A stretch of 18,520 bases of DNA from Dunaliella salina (lineage: Eukaryota; Chlorophyta; Chlorophyceae; Chlamydomonadales; Dunaliellaceae). A program made the position numbers and the translations under genes. Under the pieces are notes generated by a model. The model saw nothing but the letters and a program-made list of their open reading frames with translations, was not told where the DNA came from and ran no database searches. The stretch spans positions 50,456 through 68,975 of the forward strand of contig MU070043.1 of assembly GCA_002284615.2 (NCBI GenBank), in the 5' to 3' direction. Numbering within the stretch: position 1 is the stretch's first letter; each line of letters begins with the position of its first letter. This document shows positions 9,501 through 18,436 of the stretch, piece after piece.

Positions 9501-9584
9501 AGCTTCACCCTCATAATCGGGCTCATGATTGCCACGTTCTACATTGTTCTTCAGTCTGGTGCCATCAGGCTCAACGGAGTCTAG
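6521..9584 (+). CDS. Predicted NPF-motif, C-terminally membrane-anchored protein (4 exons)
   Basis: Exons in compatible phases: 6521-6549 (MADPLVFHD plus two bases), 6608-6939, 8004 to 8224 or 8227, and 9489-9584. The donor at 6940 (GTGAGA) leaves one base, and the acceptor GCAG at 8001-8003 supplies the other two, giving Pro. The third intron is phase 0. The product is about 230 residues: a charged N-terminal segment (VARAEPFNESAAQVKRLVQR, DRKEFLGNNVDILDQY), a Pro/Ala/Ser-rich linker, two NPF tripeptides (DNPFGSSDNPFG), and a hydrophobic helix (FFSFTLIIGLMIATFYIVL) ten residues from the stop, as in tail-anchored proteins. NPF is the known ligand of EH domains in endocytic traffic, so a membrane-traffic role is an inference. 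I do not recognise the family. The 58-base first intron lacks a pyrimidine tract; the true start may instead be ATG 6621 or 6633, or lie further upstream. Confidence 0.6.
7651..7873. repeat. Three-copy tandem repeat, unit 74-76 bp, intronic
   Basis: Units start at 7651, 7727 and 7801 with AAGCCTTTG-like sequence, then TTAATTAATCATGGTT, AAAGTTGAGGTG and GGCTTGACC. A degenerate fragment (CTGAGGCTTGACCTAG) follows near 7915. The array lies in the intron between 6940 and 8003 of the NPF-motif gene. Confidence 0.85.
8700..9480 (-). mobile_element. Copy A4: antisense A-family copy inside a host intron
   Basis: Read on the minus strand, the coding relic runs from about 9480 (divergent at first; clearly homologous from about 9360 down) through HVHLIQIKYCED and HPILLGVGGTIYTEH to PGASS and a stop at 8857. 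The 3' tail, with its own inverted repeats and pyrimidine-rich end, reaches about 8700. The catalytic Glu of the ExK motif is replaced by Gln (IQIK), and two stops near 9120 break the frame. The copy fills the last intron of the NPF-motif gene in antisense, with its 5' end almost touching the splice acceptor at 9488. Confidence 0.65.
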
Positions 9585-9895
9585 AGGCCTCTTAAGCATC
9601 AACATTTGGTTGGAGCCGAACTACTGGAGCCAGCATGCTGGGTCCCTTGAGAGCATGTCCTCCTTGTTGCTTGTCATTTCATTTTCAACTCGATATGCGC
9701 CATGCAAAATTGTGCACTTGCAGACAAGAGTGTCCAAATTTAGCATCATCACTGGAACTCGTGGGGTCAGAGTGATTCTGGAGTAAAGTATGTGTACGGT
9801 TCTTTCCTCAACAGACGCAGAAGCCACTCTTGATAATCCTCAAGCTGCGCATGCAAAGAGACAAGAAACCCTTAAGACGAAGCCCACTGAAACAA

Positions 9896-10195
9896 CTAGA
9901 AATTGATTAATACCTCCGCCAAGGGGCGCACCAGAATGGTGGAGAATCTTGCTTGAGACTGGTGCAACTCGGATTGTATTTCTTGCTTGTTTAAGCTGCG
10001 GTTCTGAAATCTAGATTTACAGGATGCAGGGAAAAAGAGGCCTCCAGTCAGCCGCCACAACCTATGCCAAATTTGGGTGATATACTGCCGGACACTTTCA
10101 AACCCACTTCTGTGCAGGGGGGGTTGCTTCTTTGGGTCAGTGGTCTTGTATGGCATGTTGGTGGCATCTGGATGAGGCTCAGGTGGAGCTCTGTG
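9896..10195 (-). other. Candidate minus-strand exon(s), unknown product
   Basis: On the minus strand an open frame runs from a possible acceptor (GATGCACAG) near 10195 to a TAG at 9896-9898. It contains PYKTTDPKKQPPLHRSGFES and QYITQIWHRLWRLTGGLF. An internal TTTCAG (about 10008) could split it. A further candidate exon lies at about 10310-10371, between CTGCAG and GTATGG, and reads AIPRGDQKVQ, but N bases fall in it. Their phases did not join in the arrangement I tried, so this may be a pseudogene or a host gene with exons I have not placed. Confidence 0.25.
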
Positions 10196-10848
10196 CATCA
10201 AAAACATGCATTNCTCTCATTTGGGCACACCAGTGCATGTTTTGAGGCAACAGGTGTTTCTCTATTAATATTTTAGTAATTAAGGAGCATCAGTTGTGCC
10301 CCATACCTGCACTTTTTGGTCACCCCTGGGAATGGCCANTTTTTNAGGGACCCTGCTCAGGCCCAAACTGCAGCNGNGAGTGTTTGGGAAGCCTGCTGGT
10401 AATATTGCAAGTGATTTTGGGTTGTCGGGAGGACCCCTAATGCTCGTCGGATTTTCATCGCACGGACAAGCACGCATAACCTGGGAGGCCTGGCCAGGCC
10501 CCGATAGGCCACCTCCGCACCCGCTGTTTATCCTGGCCGATGCCTGGGATTGTCATCATCAACACTGACGCGGCGGGCTGCCATGATGGGCGCCAGGGAG
10601 GAGCTGCTGGGCTCCGCGAAGTCGTTGGAGCTAAAAACCGCCAAATTTTTGCTTGTGGGCTTATCCGCAGATTCTGGTTTGATAATCTCATTTAGATTTA
10701 TCCTAAGGAAAAGATTGCAGCCTCGCATCTGTTGCTGTCAGCGGAGATTTGAAAGGAATAAGCGTTTGAAGTCCAGACCCCGTCCCAACACTCCGCTGTA
10801 GCATCAAAATTTCATTAAATATTAATAGAAAGCCTTTCCCTGTCATCA

Positions 10849-10947
10849 TCACTCCTCTCGACTGGCTTTGGAGCACCCCCAGAACAGCTCCCTGCCAGCT
10901 CGCATCAGGTGGCCACCAGTGCACTCAGAGACCATCCTGGGGTCCAC
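10849..10947 (-). other. Candidate terminal exon on minus strand
   Basis: After a good acceptor (CTGCAG, 10948-10953) 32 GC3-rich codons follow, including VDPRMVSECTGGHLMRAG, to a TGA at 10849-10851. Its third-position composition resembles that of the well-supported methyltransferase exons. No partner exon was identified upstream. Confidence 0.22.
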
Positions 10948-12839
10948 CTGCAGGCTTGGGGGTGCAGCTGGAGGGCTTAAGCACAAAGGGGGTGAGTTTT
11001 GCTGGCCGAATGCACAAACATGCAGGCCTAACGCGCAGCAGGGTTCACCAAGCGGGACCAGCTCAGCGCTAAAAAATTGCTTTTTTTACTAGCTTTCAGA
11101 TGATGTGCTCAGAATTGGCAGAGGTGGCCTGGCTGGCAAAAGGCAGGATATCACACAGGGTTGTGGCACCTGACCTCCAGTCAAAACGCGCTGACTGCTA
11201 GCCTGCTCATAAAAGGGAGGAAAAGAAAAAAGCTTGTGTTGCTTTGATGAAGAAAGGAGATGTATGATGAGACTATACATGGTGCGTGCCAGGCACATAA
11301 GGAGCCATCCAAGAGGAAGGGTGAGACAGGGAGAAGAGAGAACCATCCAGATTTCGAGCAGAGGTCCTGATCTTTATGTGTGCAGGCACAGGCTGCCAAT
11401 TTCAAAAAAAAATTAGCACGCAAATGGGTAATACATCCCAGTCCAGGCAGCTGAACGGAAACGCGGAGGCAAATCAGACCAGTCCTGTGTGAGAAACATA
11501 AAACAGTGCAAGAATTTCAGGCGCAACACCAAGCCTGGAGTGACAAGTGTAACACATTGGCGTAGAGTTGATAGAGGGTACCATTCACAGCAAGCATACG
11601 ATAATTGCAAACGCTACTAGCAGTAATGGAACCTTTCTTTTACACCGGAGTAACTCCGGGGGGTTGTCGCAGGGCCTGCTTTGAGGGTGACACCTTGAAA
11701 AAAACATTTCAAGGCCTCCATGGTTGCACCATTCCCAGAGGCGTCCAGGGTTGCCATTCACCATGCAACAAGGGGCCATGCTGCTCCTCAGTGTGTTGTC
11801 ACGCTGAATCATGGTCGTTGCTAAATCATGGTCGTGAATGTTGGTCATTCGGGTGGAGAACGTTATCTGTGCTGGAGGCAGTGTTTTGCCTCAGTTCAGA
11901 GGACTCTCAGTTCTGACTGTTGATTCGAGAAGTGCTCAAACTCATTTGTAAAGTGCCCGAGCAAACGACATGAGAGCCTAAACCAGCAGTCCTTGGGGAG
12001 GGACACTGCTGGAAGGAGGCAGCTGGCTACAGTGTACGTATCGTGTGTGTGGGAGCATCAGAACAGAACAGAGCAGTTGGAAGCATTGATTTGTACAGTG
12101 AGCAGCAGAGAGAAGAATTCATTTAATTCGCATCTCTTTCCATCAGCTTCGAGTGAACCTGTCCTGTTGTGTGCATGGCATTTGGCACCTCTGGACGTTA
12201 AACAACCTATCCTCTGAACTTGTGATTCTTGCCTGCGCTTTGCATCTGCTCCTCTTGGCAAGAATCAGGGGGAGAGATATACTTCATTGAAAGCTAAGAG
12301 ATGTGACAGACGCTGACCTTGCACGACAGTGTTCTTCCAGAGCTGAGCTGCCCTTCAGGTGCACTTATATTTTTTTCACAAAGTTAATGCTACACTTTTT
12401 CAGAGGGACAATCTGAGTCCCAAAATCAGCCAGTTGTTGCATGCTCCTGGCGAATGTGCCCCGTGATTGGTAATCCTGAAACTTGGATAGACTCTTTTTA
12501 TGGCACGATTACTGGCGACGGAGCCTATGCCATGGCGCAAAACTTGGTCTTCACCACCAAATTGGGTGATTTTCAGTGATATGGAGCCTTGAGTGTGCAA
12601 TCTCATGCTGAAGTATGCCTCTCTTTTTTTCCGGTCCTCTCCTGCCTCTTTCACCTCCAACTTTCACAGATGGTTCCTTACTTGTCTGCATCTTGCCATG
12701 TCCACGGCCATGTCCAGTCCCATGACATGTTTTGTTTCCTTAATCAACAATAAACAACAATATGCTTTGTCCCTTCCTTCATGAACTTTTTCTTTTTTAT
12801 GAACAGGCTAGCAGTCAGTCGGTTTGACTGGAGGCCTTC

Positions 12840-12920
12840 TTTTTCCTTGTAACCTTAGTGATATGTCAACGGACGCTCAACTGCCCTTGTAGGCGGATAG
12901 AGCAATACAACCTTACCTTA
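12840..12920 (+). mobile_element. 3' tail of a LINE copy (almost wholly truncated)
   Basis: The block CTGCCCTTGTAGGCGGATA (12881-12899), followed by a CAATACAACCTTACCTTA end, matches the 3' terminus of the larger LINE at 15598-15641 (GCCCTTGTAGGCGGATA ... CCTTACCTTA). No coding sequence is attached, so it is a very short 5'-truncated copy. Confidence 0.55.
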
Positions 12921-13450
12921 GTGATCTGGACTCCCCATATCAAAAGAGTATCATTGCAAGAAGATGTGAGTGATCTGGGGTCCAATTTTCGACATCTTTT
13001 GGAGGGTATACTGTCTTATGAATAAAAATGGTTGGCTTGTTTAGATTTGAGCTAGGGTACAGAAGGCCAGAGCTGAGCTTGGCATTTTGCACAGGAAACA
13101 TGCCATGCTTTGGCTTATTCAAGCCTTTGCGCTCACAGCAGGCTTATATGAATGCCAAATATGGGCTATAGACAAGCTTTCGTGTGGGTCATCTGTGAGA
13201 ACCAAAGCTCATGTTTACCATACAGGCTTCCTCAAGTCTCTTTTGGGTGTTAAGAGGGCGACAGAAACACATTGCTTATTATGAGAGGCGGGACAGATGC
13301 CCCTTTATTTCTACTAGTTCAGGTGTATTGCGAGATTCCAGAATCTCTCCTGAGCACAAACAATGACCTGAGCAGAGTCGTACAAGCAGACTTACGTTTG
13401 CTGACAGGAAAGGCAGTTGGACTTACCAGGTTATTATTACAGCCTTGTAA

Positions 13451-13906
13451 AAGCCTACGCTGGCTATTACCACTGGCAGCGTGCATTAAGGAGAGACCCA
13501 CTGCATACCATACTCACTAGAGTTGCTGGAACTATCTTCAATCCCTGCACTATTGATCCCCTCTGCAAATTTGGCCTGACATAAGACAAAGCTCACAAAA
13601 CTGCCAAAGAACTCCACTATCACGCTGTAAAGTCCCCAACAAAAATCCACAACACCAAAAATGCCATCCAATTCAGTGACATAAGCAATGGGGGTTTGAG
13701 GGAGGGGGCTACAGGGAGGGCTGCATACAGGACAGCGAGGCGCGCATGCGGAGCCGGACGGATGGCTGACGACCCGCCAGACCCTCATTAGCTGGACTGC
13801 TCATAGCTAGCCTTTTTTGGTGGGGCTTACTGTCAGTGCCAGTGCTAACTGTTTAGTCTTTCCTTAATGCACGCTGGTAAGTGCCAGCGTAGAATTTCAC
13901 TTTTAC
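13451..13906. repeat. Inverted flank repeat around B2
   Basis: About 45 bases just left of B2 (13451-13497, ending CAGCGTGCATTAAGGAGAG) recur inverted just right of B2 (13856-13893, GTCTTTCCTTAATGCACGC and on). The inner copy also forms a perfect hairpin, ACGCTGG-taagtg-CCAGCGT (13871-13890). The pair therefore brackets B2 like terminal inverted repeats. Confidence 0.5.
13517..13850 (+). mobile_element. Copy B2: very short 3' end of the B subfamily
   Basis: Plus-strand text RVAGTIFNPCTIDPLCKFGL, then KTAKELHYHAVKSPTKI, matches the end of B1 on the other strand and, more distantly, the GVGGTIYTEHT end of the A family. The shared tail includes GGGCTACAGGGAGG, CATAGCTAGCCTT and GGTGGGGCTTACTGT, and ends near 13850. 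It lacks the nuclease active-site region. Confidence 0.6.
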
Positions 13907-13918
13907 TTTTAAACACCC

Positions 13919-14818
13919 AACAGGTAGCACTGCACTAACAGTGAGCCCCACCAACGAAGGCTAGCTATGAGCAGCCCAGCTAATGTGGGTCCGGCGGGTC
14001 GCGATCGTCAGCCATCCGTCCGGCTGCGCGCCTCGCTGTCCTGTACCCTCCCTCCCTGTAGCCCCCTCCCCTAAATCCCCATTGCTTATATTGCTGAATT
14101 GGATGGCATTTTTGGTGTTATGATTTTTGTTACGGATTTTACAGTGTGATAGTGGAGTTCTTTGGCAGTTTCGTGAGCTTTGTCTTTGGTAAGGCCAAGT
14201 TTGCAGAAAGGATTAAAAGTGTAGGGATTGAAGATAGTTCCAGCAACTCCAATTAATATGGTATGTGGCGTGACTCTGTTATTGGGGTGTGTGCCCCGAA
14301 CAGTTTTTGTGCGTAATCTTTCTATGGTGCGTTTCTGCTTATTTTGTGCAGTGTGGAGAGTTTGTTCAGGATTGTGTCGGAACAAAATTTGAGTTCAACG
14401 AGTTGGATATCTCTGTCTCCGGGAATCATATTCTGCGGGTGATGTGTGGAGTCTCTGCCTTCAAGGGGCAAAGCTATAATGTCATCAGGAGGACTGAGCT
14501 ATGTATTTGGTGGTTGTCTGGATGGAAACAGCCAATGTGGAATGTGTCGGTGGACAGTATTTGGAAAATTTCATATTCAGGAAGCGTAGTCGCTCTGTAT
14601 TACATGCATCTATAGAGACGATGTAAGATCCAAAGTCTCCTTTGCTTATTGCTTCACCGCAGATGCTGAGTGCTTGATGGTGGAGATTGATATTCATTCT
14701 GTTTATCTGTGGGTGAGTGCATCTGATTAGGGTATGGCGGTGTTATCAGGTGTAACACAAAGAGTGCAAAGATAAGGCCCAGGGTAGCCACTAAAGCGTG
14801 AGACATGTATGCCACTGT
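13919..14818 (-). mobile_element. Copy B1: B subfamily, zinc knuckle to 3' tail
   Basis: Read on the minus strand from 14818: LCTLCVTPDNTA then, after a one-base shift, HTLIRC. This gives a C-x2-C...H-x4-C knuckle. Next come HHQALSICGEAISKG, PPDDIIALPLEGRD and DRDIQLVELKFCSDT, then (frame of 14385-14086) TILIGVAGTIFNPYTF and a stop. The layout matches the A family: knuckle, helix ending ISKG, PD...ExK nuclease signature (PPDD, VELK), and a GVxGTI block. Sequence identity is low, so this is a separate subfamily. All visible nuclease residues remain. The tail reaches about 13919 and faces the tail of B2. Confidence 0.6.
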
Positions 14819-15641
14819 ACAGGGTGTCCGTACAGCCTTGAATGACATGCCCACTGCCCAGCACATTGTAGCTGCCGATCACTCCAAAGCCAGGATTAAC
14901 ATGAACGATTTTGAGGGTGTTCTACCTGAGCAAATCATCCATGTCTGGAAATGCCTGGACAATTTGACTCCACAAGAGCCCCATGCTCCCAGCAGAGTCA
15001 TGAGGACGTATCACACAGAAAGAAAGAAAAATAAAAGACTACGCAGTCTAAGTCATGTGCATTAAGGGAAGGTCACCTGCCTAAATGACAGGGCCCCACT
15101 ACGTATCACACACACTTTGGCATCTCATGAGGCTATGTACCTGGCTGGTGAGATGCCAGGAAGAGGAACAAAAAGCCTCCATTACCTTTCTACTTGTGGC
15201 GAAATACTTCTCACAAGCTATTGCGTAGCATTTCACACCTATGTCTATCCAGCCACAATCTTCGGGTGGAAACCCAATGGCATCACGGGAGTGGGTGCCC
15301 TTTTGAGCTCAGGATTTGCAATAAATGCGATCGGCATACTGTGCATGATGAAAGGCACATTATTCCGGAGTGCCCTTCCCAGAATCTGACAGACTTGCGC
15401 AATCAGTTCCATCATTCGTTCAGCTGTGCACCTCCCTGTAGTCCAGTACGCCTCAGAGGCTTCACGAACCAAGCTAATGTCTTAGAATTAGCCAAATTTG
15501 TGCCTGCATGCTTGAGACGCTGTGCCTAACTTTTGAGTACTGCTTTCATTTTTTGCATGAACTGGTCTGGTTACAGGCCTCTATGTCTCCGCTCAGATGC
15601 CCTTGTAGGCGGATAATGCAACGTAACCTCACCTTACCTTA

Positions 15642-16329
15642 AACTTGAATCGAGACATCACTTAGACAGGAGCACACTTCAATTTGTGATAAATGTGACC
15701 TAGGAGGACTACTAGATAAAAAAACATGCTTTGTTCCTGTGTTCTTGGGGTCCTGTGTTCTCTCTTAGAAGGACTTATGAACATCTCTTTTCTGATGGAA
15801 CAGTTCATCAGGCCGAACCCCAAACAACCTGGCTGAAAATCAAACCCAATTGTAATCTTATAACCTTAAACTTTGGCAAGAAACTCGAGAAAGAGCATGT
15901 TTGGCAACATAATCCAGATAGCCCCCTTTTGGATCTTTTCCTGCTTTGAGAGGTGAGACTCCCTATTTCCTCTTTCTCCAATGTTCACTAGGCATTGGAT
16001 AGGCCTGTGACAGCCTCCTGTTCTGAAAGCCGCATTTTTCATGCTATCGCACGACGCCAGGAATCATGATGATCTGCGCATTCCTCCTTTCTTTCTTTTG
16101 CCGCGTGTGCTCTATTACTACAGGGTTTTCCACCCCTGCTCAGAGCTGCCATCTTTATCACATGAAGCAGGTGCGTTTACACCATCAGAGCACATTCGCT
16201 CAAGTAGCCAGCCCAGCGTTCCAAGTTACTTACATCTTATGCCCCTCCTCCCCAAAGGAACAAGCAGCACGTGATTAAGTCAGACAGGTGTCTCCATGTG
16301 CAGGGGCAGCCCAACTCAGTGCGATTCCT
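15642..16329. other. Spacer between the LINE and the methyltransferase gene
   Basis: No recognisable gene. On the minus strand the first hundred bases below 16330 are the presumed 3' UTR of the methyltransferase gene. TGTAA (plus-strand TTACA, 16230-16234) lies about 96 bases after its stop and could be a green-algal-style polyadenylation signal. Open frames at 15731-15949 and 16041-16278 look like chance. Confidence 0.3.
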
Positions 16330-17290
16330 TCATGCTGAAGAAAGAAGTTCCTTGGGCAGCAGCAGCAGCAGCTCCTGAGGGCCACAGACACATTCAGCTT
16401 CCACCTGCAGGTGGAGGACAGAACATGGGAACCACTTCATGGGGCTCTGATTAAACGACAGATGCGCTAGAGAGGCTTCCTGAAGACCAAGACTTCTGCT
16501 CATTTCATGAGAGGCGGGAAAAGCGACACATTCTCTGGGCACGATTGCTGAGACATGGCAGCAAACACAAGCACTCAATGCCTCATCAGGGGCACTGCCC
16601 ACCAACCTTCGCAGCCTTGGTGAAGCGCACACCCTCTTCCATGAGCATTTTGCGCTTGCGCCGCACATCCTCTGTTTCGTCACCCTGAGGAGAATGTGAG
16701 AGTATGCCACGTATAGACCTCAAATTAAGCTTTTCCCGCGGCAGTTATCAGTGCATAGGTCAACCTTCAACACGTCGACACGTTTACCGCATCCAAAGAG
16801 CACATATACAGCAATTGTAGCGAACTCAAGCACAAGACACATCATGAGCATGCACCAACAACTATCAGTGGGGTGCAAGGTTCGTACACATTGCAAATCA
16901 GGATATTGCACACAGCAAACTCAAGCACAAGACACATCATGAGCATGCACCAACAACTACCAGTGGGTGCGTGGTTCGTACACATTGCAAACCAGAATAT
17001 TACACACAGGGTGTACTGGTGTATGGTATACTAACATACAATTTTCAACTCAGGAACTCAAGGTTGCTCAGTTTTTGTGCTCACTGCAAAATTGCTTCTG
17101 GAATTTGAAAGGCAAGAAAAGTTGCTCCAAATGGACAGCAAGTGACAGCAATGAAGGTGGAGGAAGGGAGGTGGTTGCATGAGGCACACTAAAAGTGCAG
17201 AGAGAGTTGCTTGGCAGGATTGCAAGAAGTCTCCCTAGTTTAAAGAGGACAAGCAGAGGCTTGACATTATCATCATCGCCATCATCATTG

Positions 17291-17322
<32 letters not shown>

Positions 17323-18409
17323 TTGAGGAGAGGAGGAACCAAAGTGCTTTGAGGTGCAAGGGATGAAGGACACCATCATCCCAACCAGCCTCACCCAGGC
17401 CATCAAGCGGCATAATTTTTGCATGAGCATGCAGCCCATGGGGGGGCCTGAGGCTTGCCCATGCAGGCTGAGCAAGCCGATAAGATGGTCTTGGAGAAAC
17501 TCAGGAAACCAGGGTGCTCTTTCCTAGCATTGTGAACAGTTGCTCTCTGCAGCTTGACCTCAATAGCTAGCAGCAACACTTCAGGTCTGTTGTGCTCTTC
17601 TTCAGGACCACGGGTCAGAGGTGCTTGGGGCTTGGTGCCATGGGCATGAACAGTCCAAGTAGATGTTCGTGTGTGTATGGATAATTCTATACCTCATTAC
17701 ACAACTATTCAGCCCGATGATCCTATCCAGCAACGCCTGCAGTGGATTGCTGAGGATTCCAAACCTCACCCCTGCAAGAAATGGTGTCTAGACTCTTTTG
17801 TTGTGGACTATTGAACTCTATAGAATAGTATATATGGCCTCAAGGCCCTGTACACCTACACAGCCTGCACCCTTAAAATAAGCGAGCACCTCAACAGGTA
17901 AATGGATTCCAAACTATACACTTCCTCAACAGGTAAATGGATTCCGAATTAAACACTTCTTGCCTTCTGGCAGCAAGCTACTCACCCAGCTCCCATTGAA
18001 ACCACCCAGCTTGAAACTGCTGGCAATAACACGGTGGCAAGGCACTTCAGGAGCATAAGGGTTGTGCCGCATGCCCTGCGTATGTCGGCATGGCATTTGG
18101 TATGTGCATGGTCTCATCCCGCGACTCCAAAACAGGAACAATTAGCATCTTTATCGAAGTTGTGTTGCAGGTGGAAGGTATGACACAAGGAGAGAAAGCA
18201 CAGCGTCATGGCCATTCAAGAGGTGTCCATGAACACAAACCAGAGGGTCAGTTAAGCACTTTCCAAGACAGAGCAGTGCGATCATCCACAAGGGACTCAT
18301 TGAGATGATGAAGGGCGCACACCTGGCCCACAGCTCGCGCAGAGGACTTCAGGACTGCAGCCAAGGCCCCATAGGTTGTGACCTTGCCCTTTGGAATGGC
18401 CTTCAAGGC
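16330..18409 (-). CDS. O6-methylguanine-DNA methyltransferase, C-terminal exons (5' end outside window)
   Basis: Four minus-strand exons, all phase 0: 18323-18409, 17986-18075, 16607-16684 and 16330-16404 (stop TGA). Introns have GT...AG ends (GTGTGC, GTGAGT and GTTGGT donors). Exon one gives IPKGKVTTYGALAAVL and ARAVGQ, the DNA-binding helix-turn-helix with its Arg finger. Exon two gives GMRHNPYAPEVPCHRVIASS and LGGFNGSW: the Asn hinge, the PCHRV active-site loop with the alkyl-accepting Cys, and the Gly-rich stretch. Exon three gives DVRRKRKMLMEEGVRF, the usual K..LL..EGV helix. The family repairs O6-alkylguanine by irreversible transfer of the alkyl group to that Cys. The Leu-run 24-residue end (QELLLLLPKELL, encoded by repeated CTG) is not typical of the family, and exon four rests on its acceptor and phase only. 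The N-terminal domain must lie beyond the right edge. Confidence 0.85.
16823..17012. repeat. Two-copy tandem duplication, unit 95 bp
   Basis: AACTCAAGCACAAGACACAT starts at 16823 and again at 16918; each unit continues through ATGCACCAACAACTA and TTCGTACACATTGCAAA with few differences. It lies in the 1.3-kb intron (16685-17985) of the methyltransferase gene. Confidence 0.85.
17266..17322. repeat. (TCA)n microsatellite
   Basis: A perfect TCA run at 17291-17322 follows an imperfect part from 17266. On the minus strand it produces a poly-Asp reading frame, which I take as an artefact of the repeat. It is intronic. Confidence 0.9.
17680..17945 (+). pseudogene. Unidentified coding relic in methyltransferase intron
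   Basis: The plus strand reads IQPDDPIQQRLQWIAEDS, KPHPCKKWCLDSFVVDY, then a TGA. In the next frame it continues LNSIE, a stop, YIWPQGPVHLHSLHP, a stop and NKRAPQQVNGF. The even run of protein-like text over one frame shift and a few stops suggests a decayed mobile-element ORF, antisense to the host gene. The family is not recognised. Confidence 0.3.
17889..17958. repeat. Two-copy tandem repeat, unit 35 bp
   Basis: CCTCAACAGGTAAATGGATT occurs at 17889 and 17924; the units differ at only a few positions. It lies at the right end of the coding relic and 28 bases from a methyltransferase exon. Confidence 0.85.
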
Positions 18410-18435
18410 CTGCAATGAGTCAATCAGAACACAGG

Positions 18436-18436
<1 letters not shown>

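Larger units (their letters stand above)
9585..12835. other. Largely featureless intergenic region
   Basis: About 3.2 kb between the stop of the NPF-motif gene and the first LINE tail. I see no long convincing gene, no RNA gene and no recognisable mobile element. N bases occur at 10213, 10339, 10345, 10375 and 10377. The 10420-10640 part is more GC-rich than its surroundings. Three weak minus-strand exon candidates are listed separately. Confidence 0.5.
13018..15641 (+). mobile_element. 5'-truncated LINE copy, interrupted by a nested insertion
   Basis: The left part (13051-13500) reads ARVQKARAELGILHRKHAML, then AFALTAGLYECQIWA and FLKSLLGVKRAT. This is the region after the polymerase domain in LINE reverse transcriptases, where a Leu-Tyr-x-Cys-x-x-Trp block and an L-L-G-V block are typical. 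The right part (14819-15529) resumes with RTALNDMPTAQHIV and ends with NLRVET and the zinc knuckle CNKCDRHTVHDERHIIPEC (C-x2-C-x9-H-x4-C), with the stop at 15527-15529. The tail ends in CCTTACCTTA at 15641. Several frame changes and stops show decay. Between the halves lie about 1.3 kb of a different element (13517-14818). The polymerase motif itself lies upstream of the truncation. Confidence 0.65.

Noticed and set aside
11605..11916. 103-codon Cys-rich plus-strand frame
   Set aside because: No recognisable domain, no splice context that extends it, and the opposite strand is also open over much of it; probably chance.
13517..14260. A large foldback DNA transposon or MITE
   Set aside because: The arms are coding 3' ends of the B retroelement, one arm continues far beyond the other, and no transposase-type termini are visible.
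13517..14818. Twin-priming inversion of a single B insertion
   Set aside because: Twin priming leaves one 3' tail; here two complete tails face each other.
17068..17475. 135-codon minus-strand frame with a poly-Asp run
   Set aside because: The Asp run comes wholly from the TCA microsatellite, the rest has no protein character, and it lies in the methyltransferase intron.
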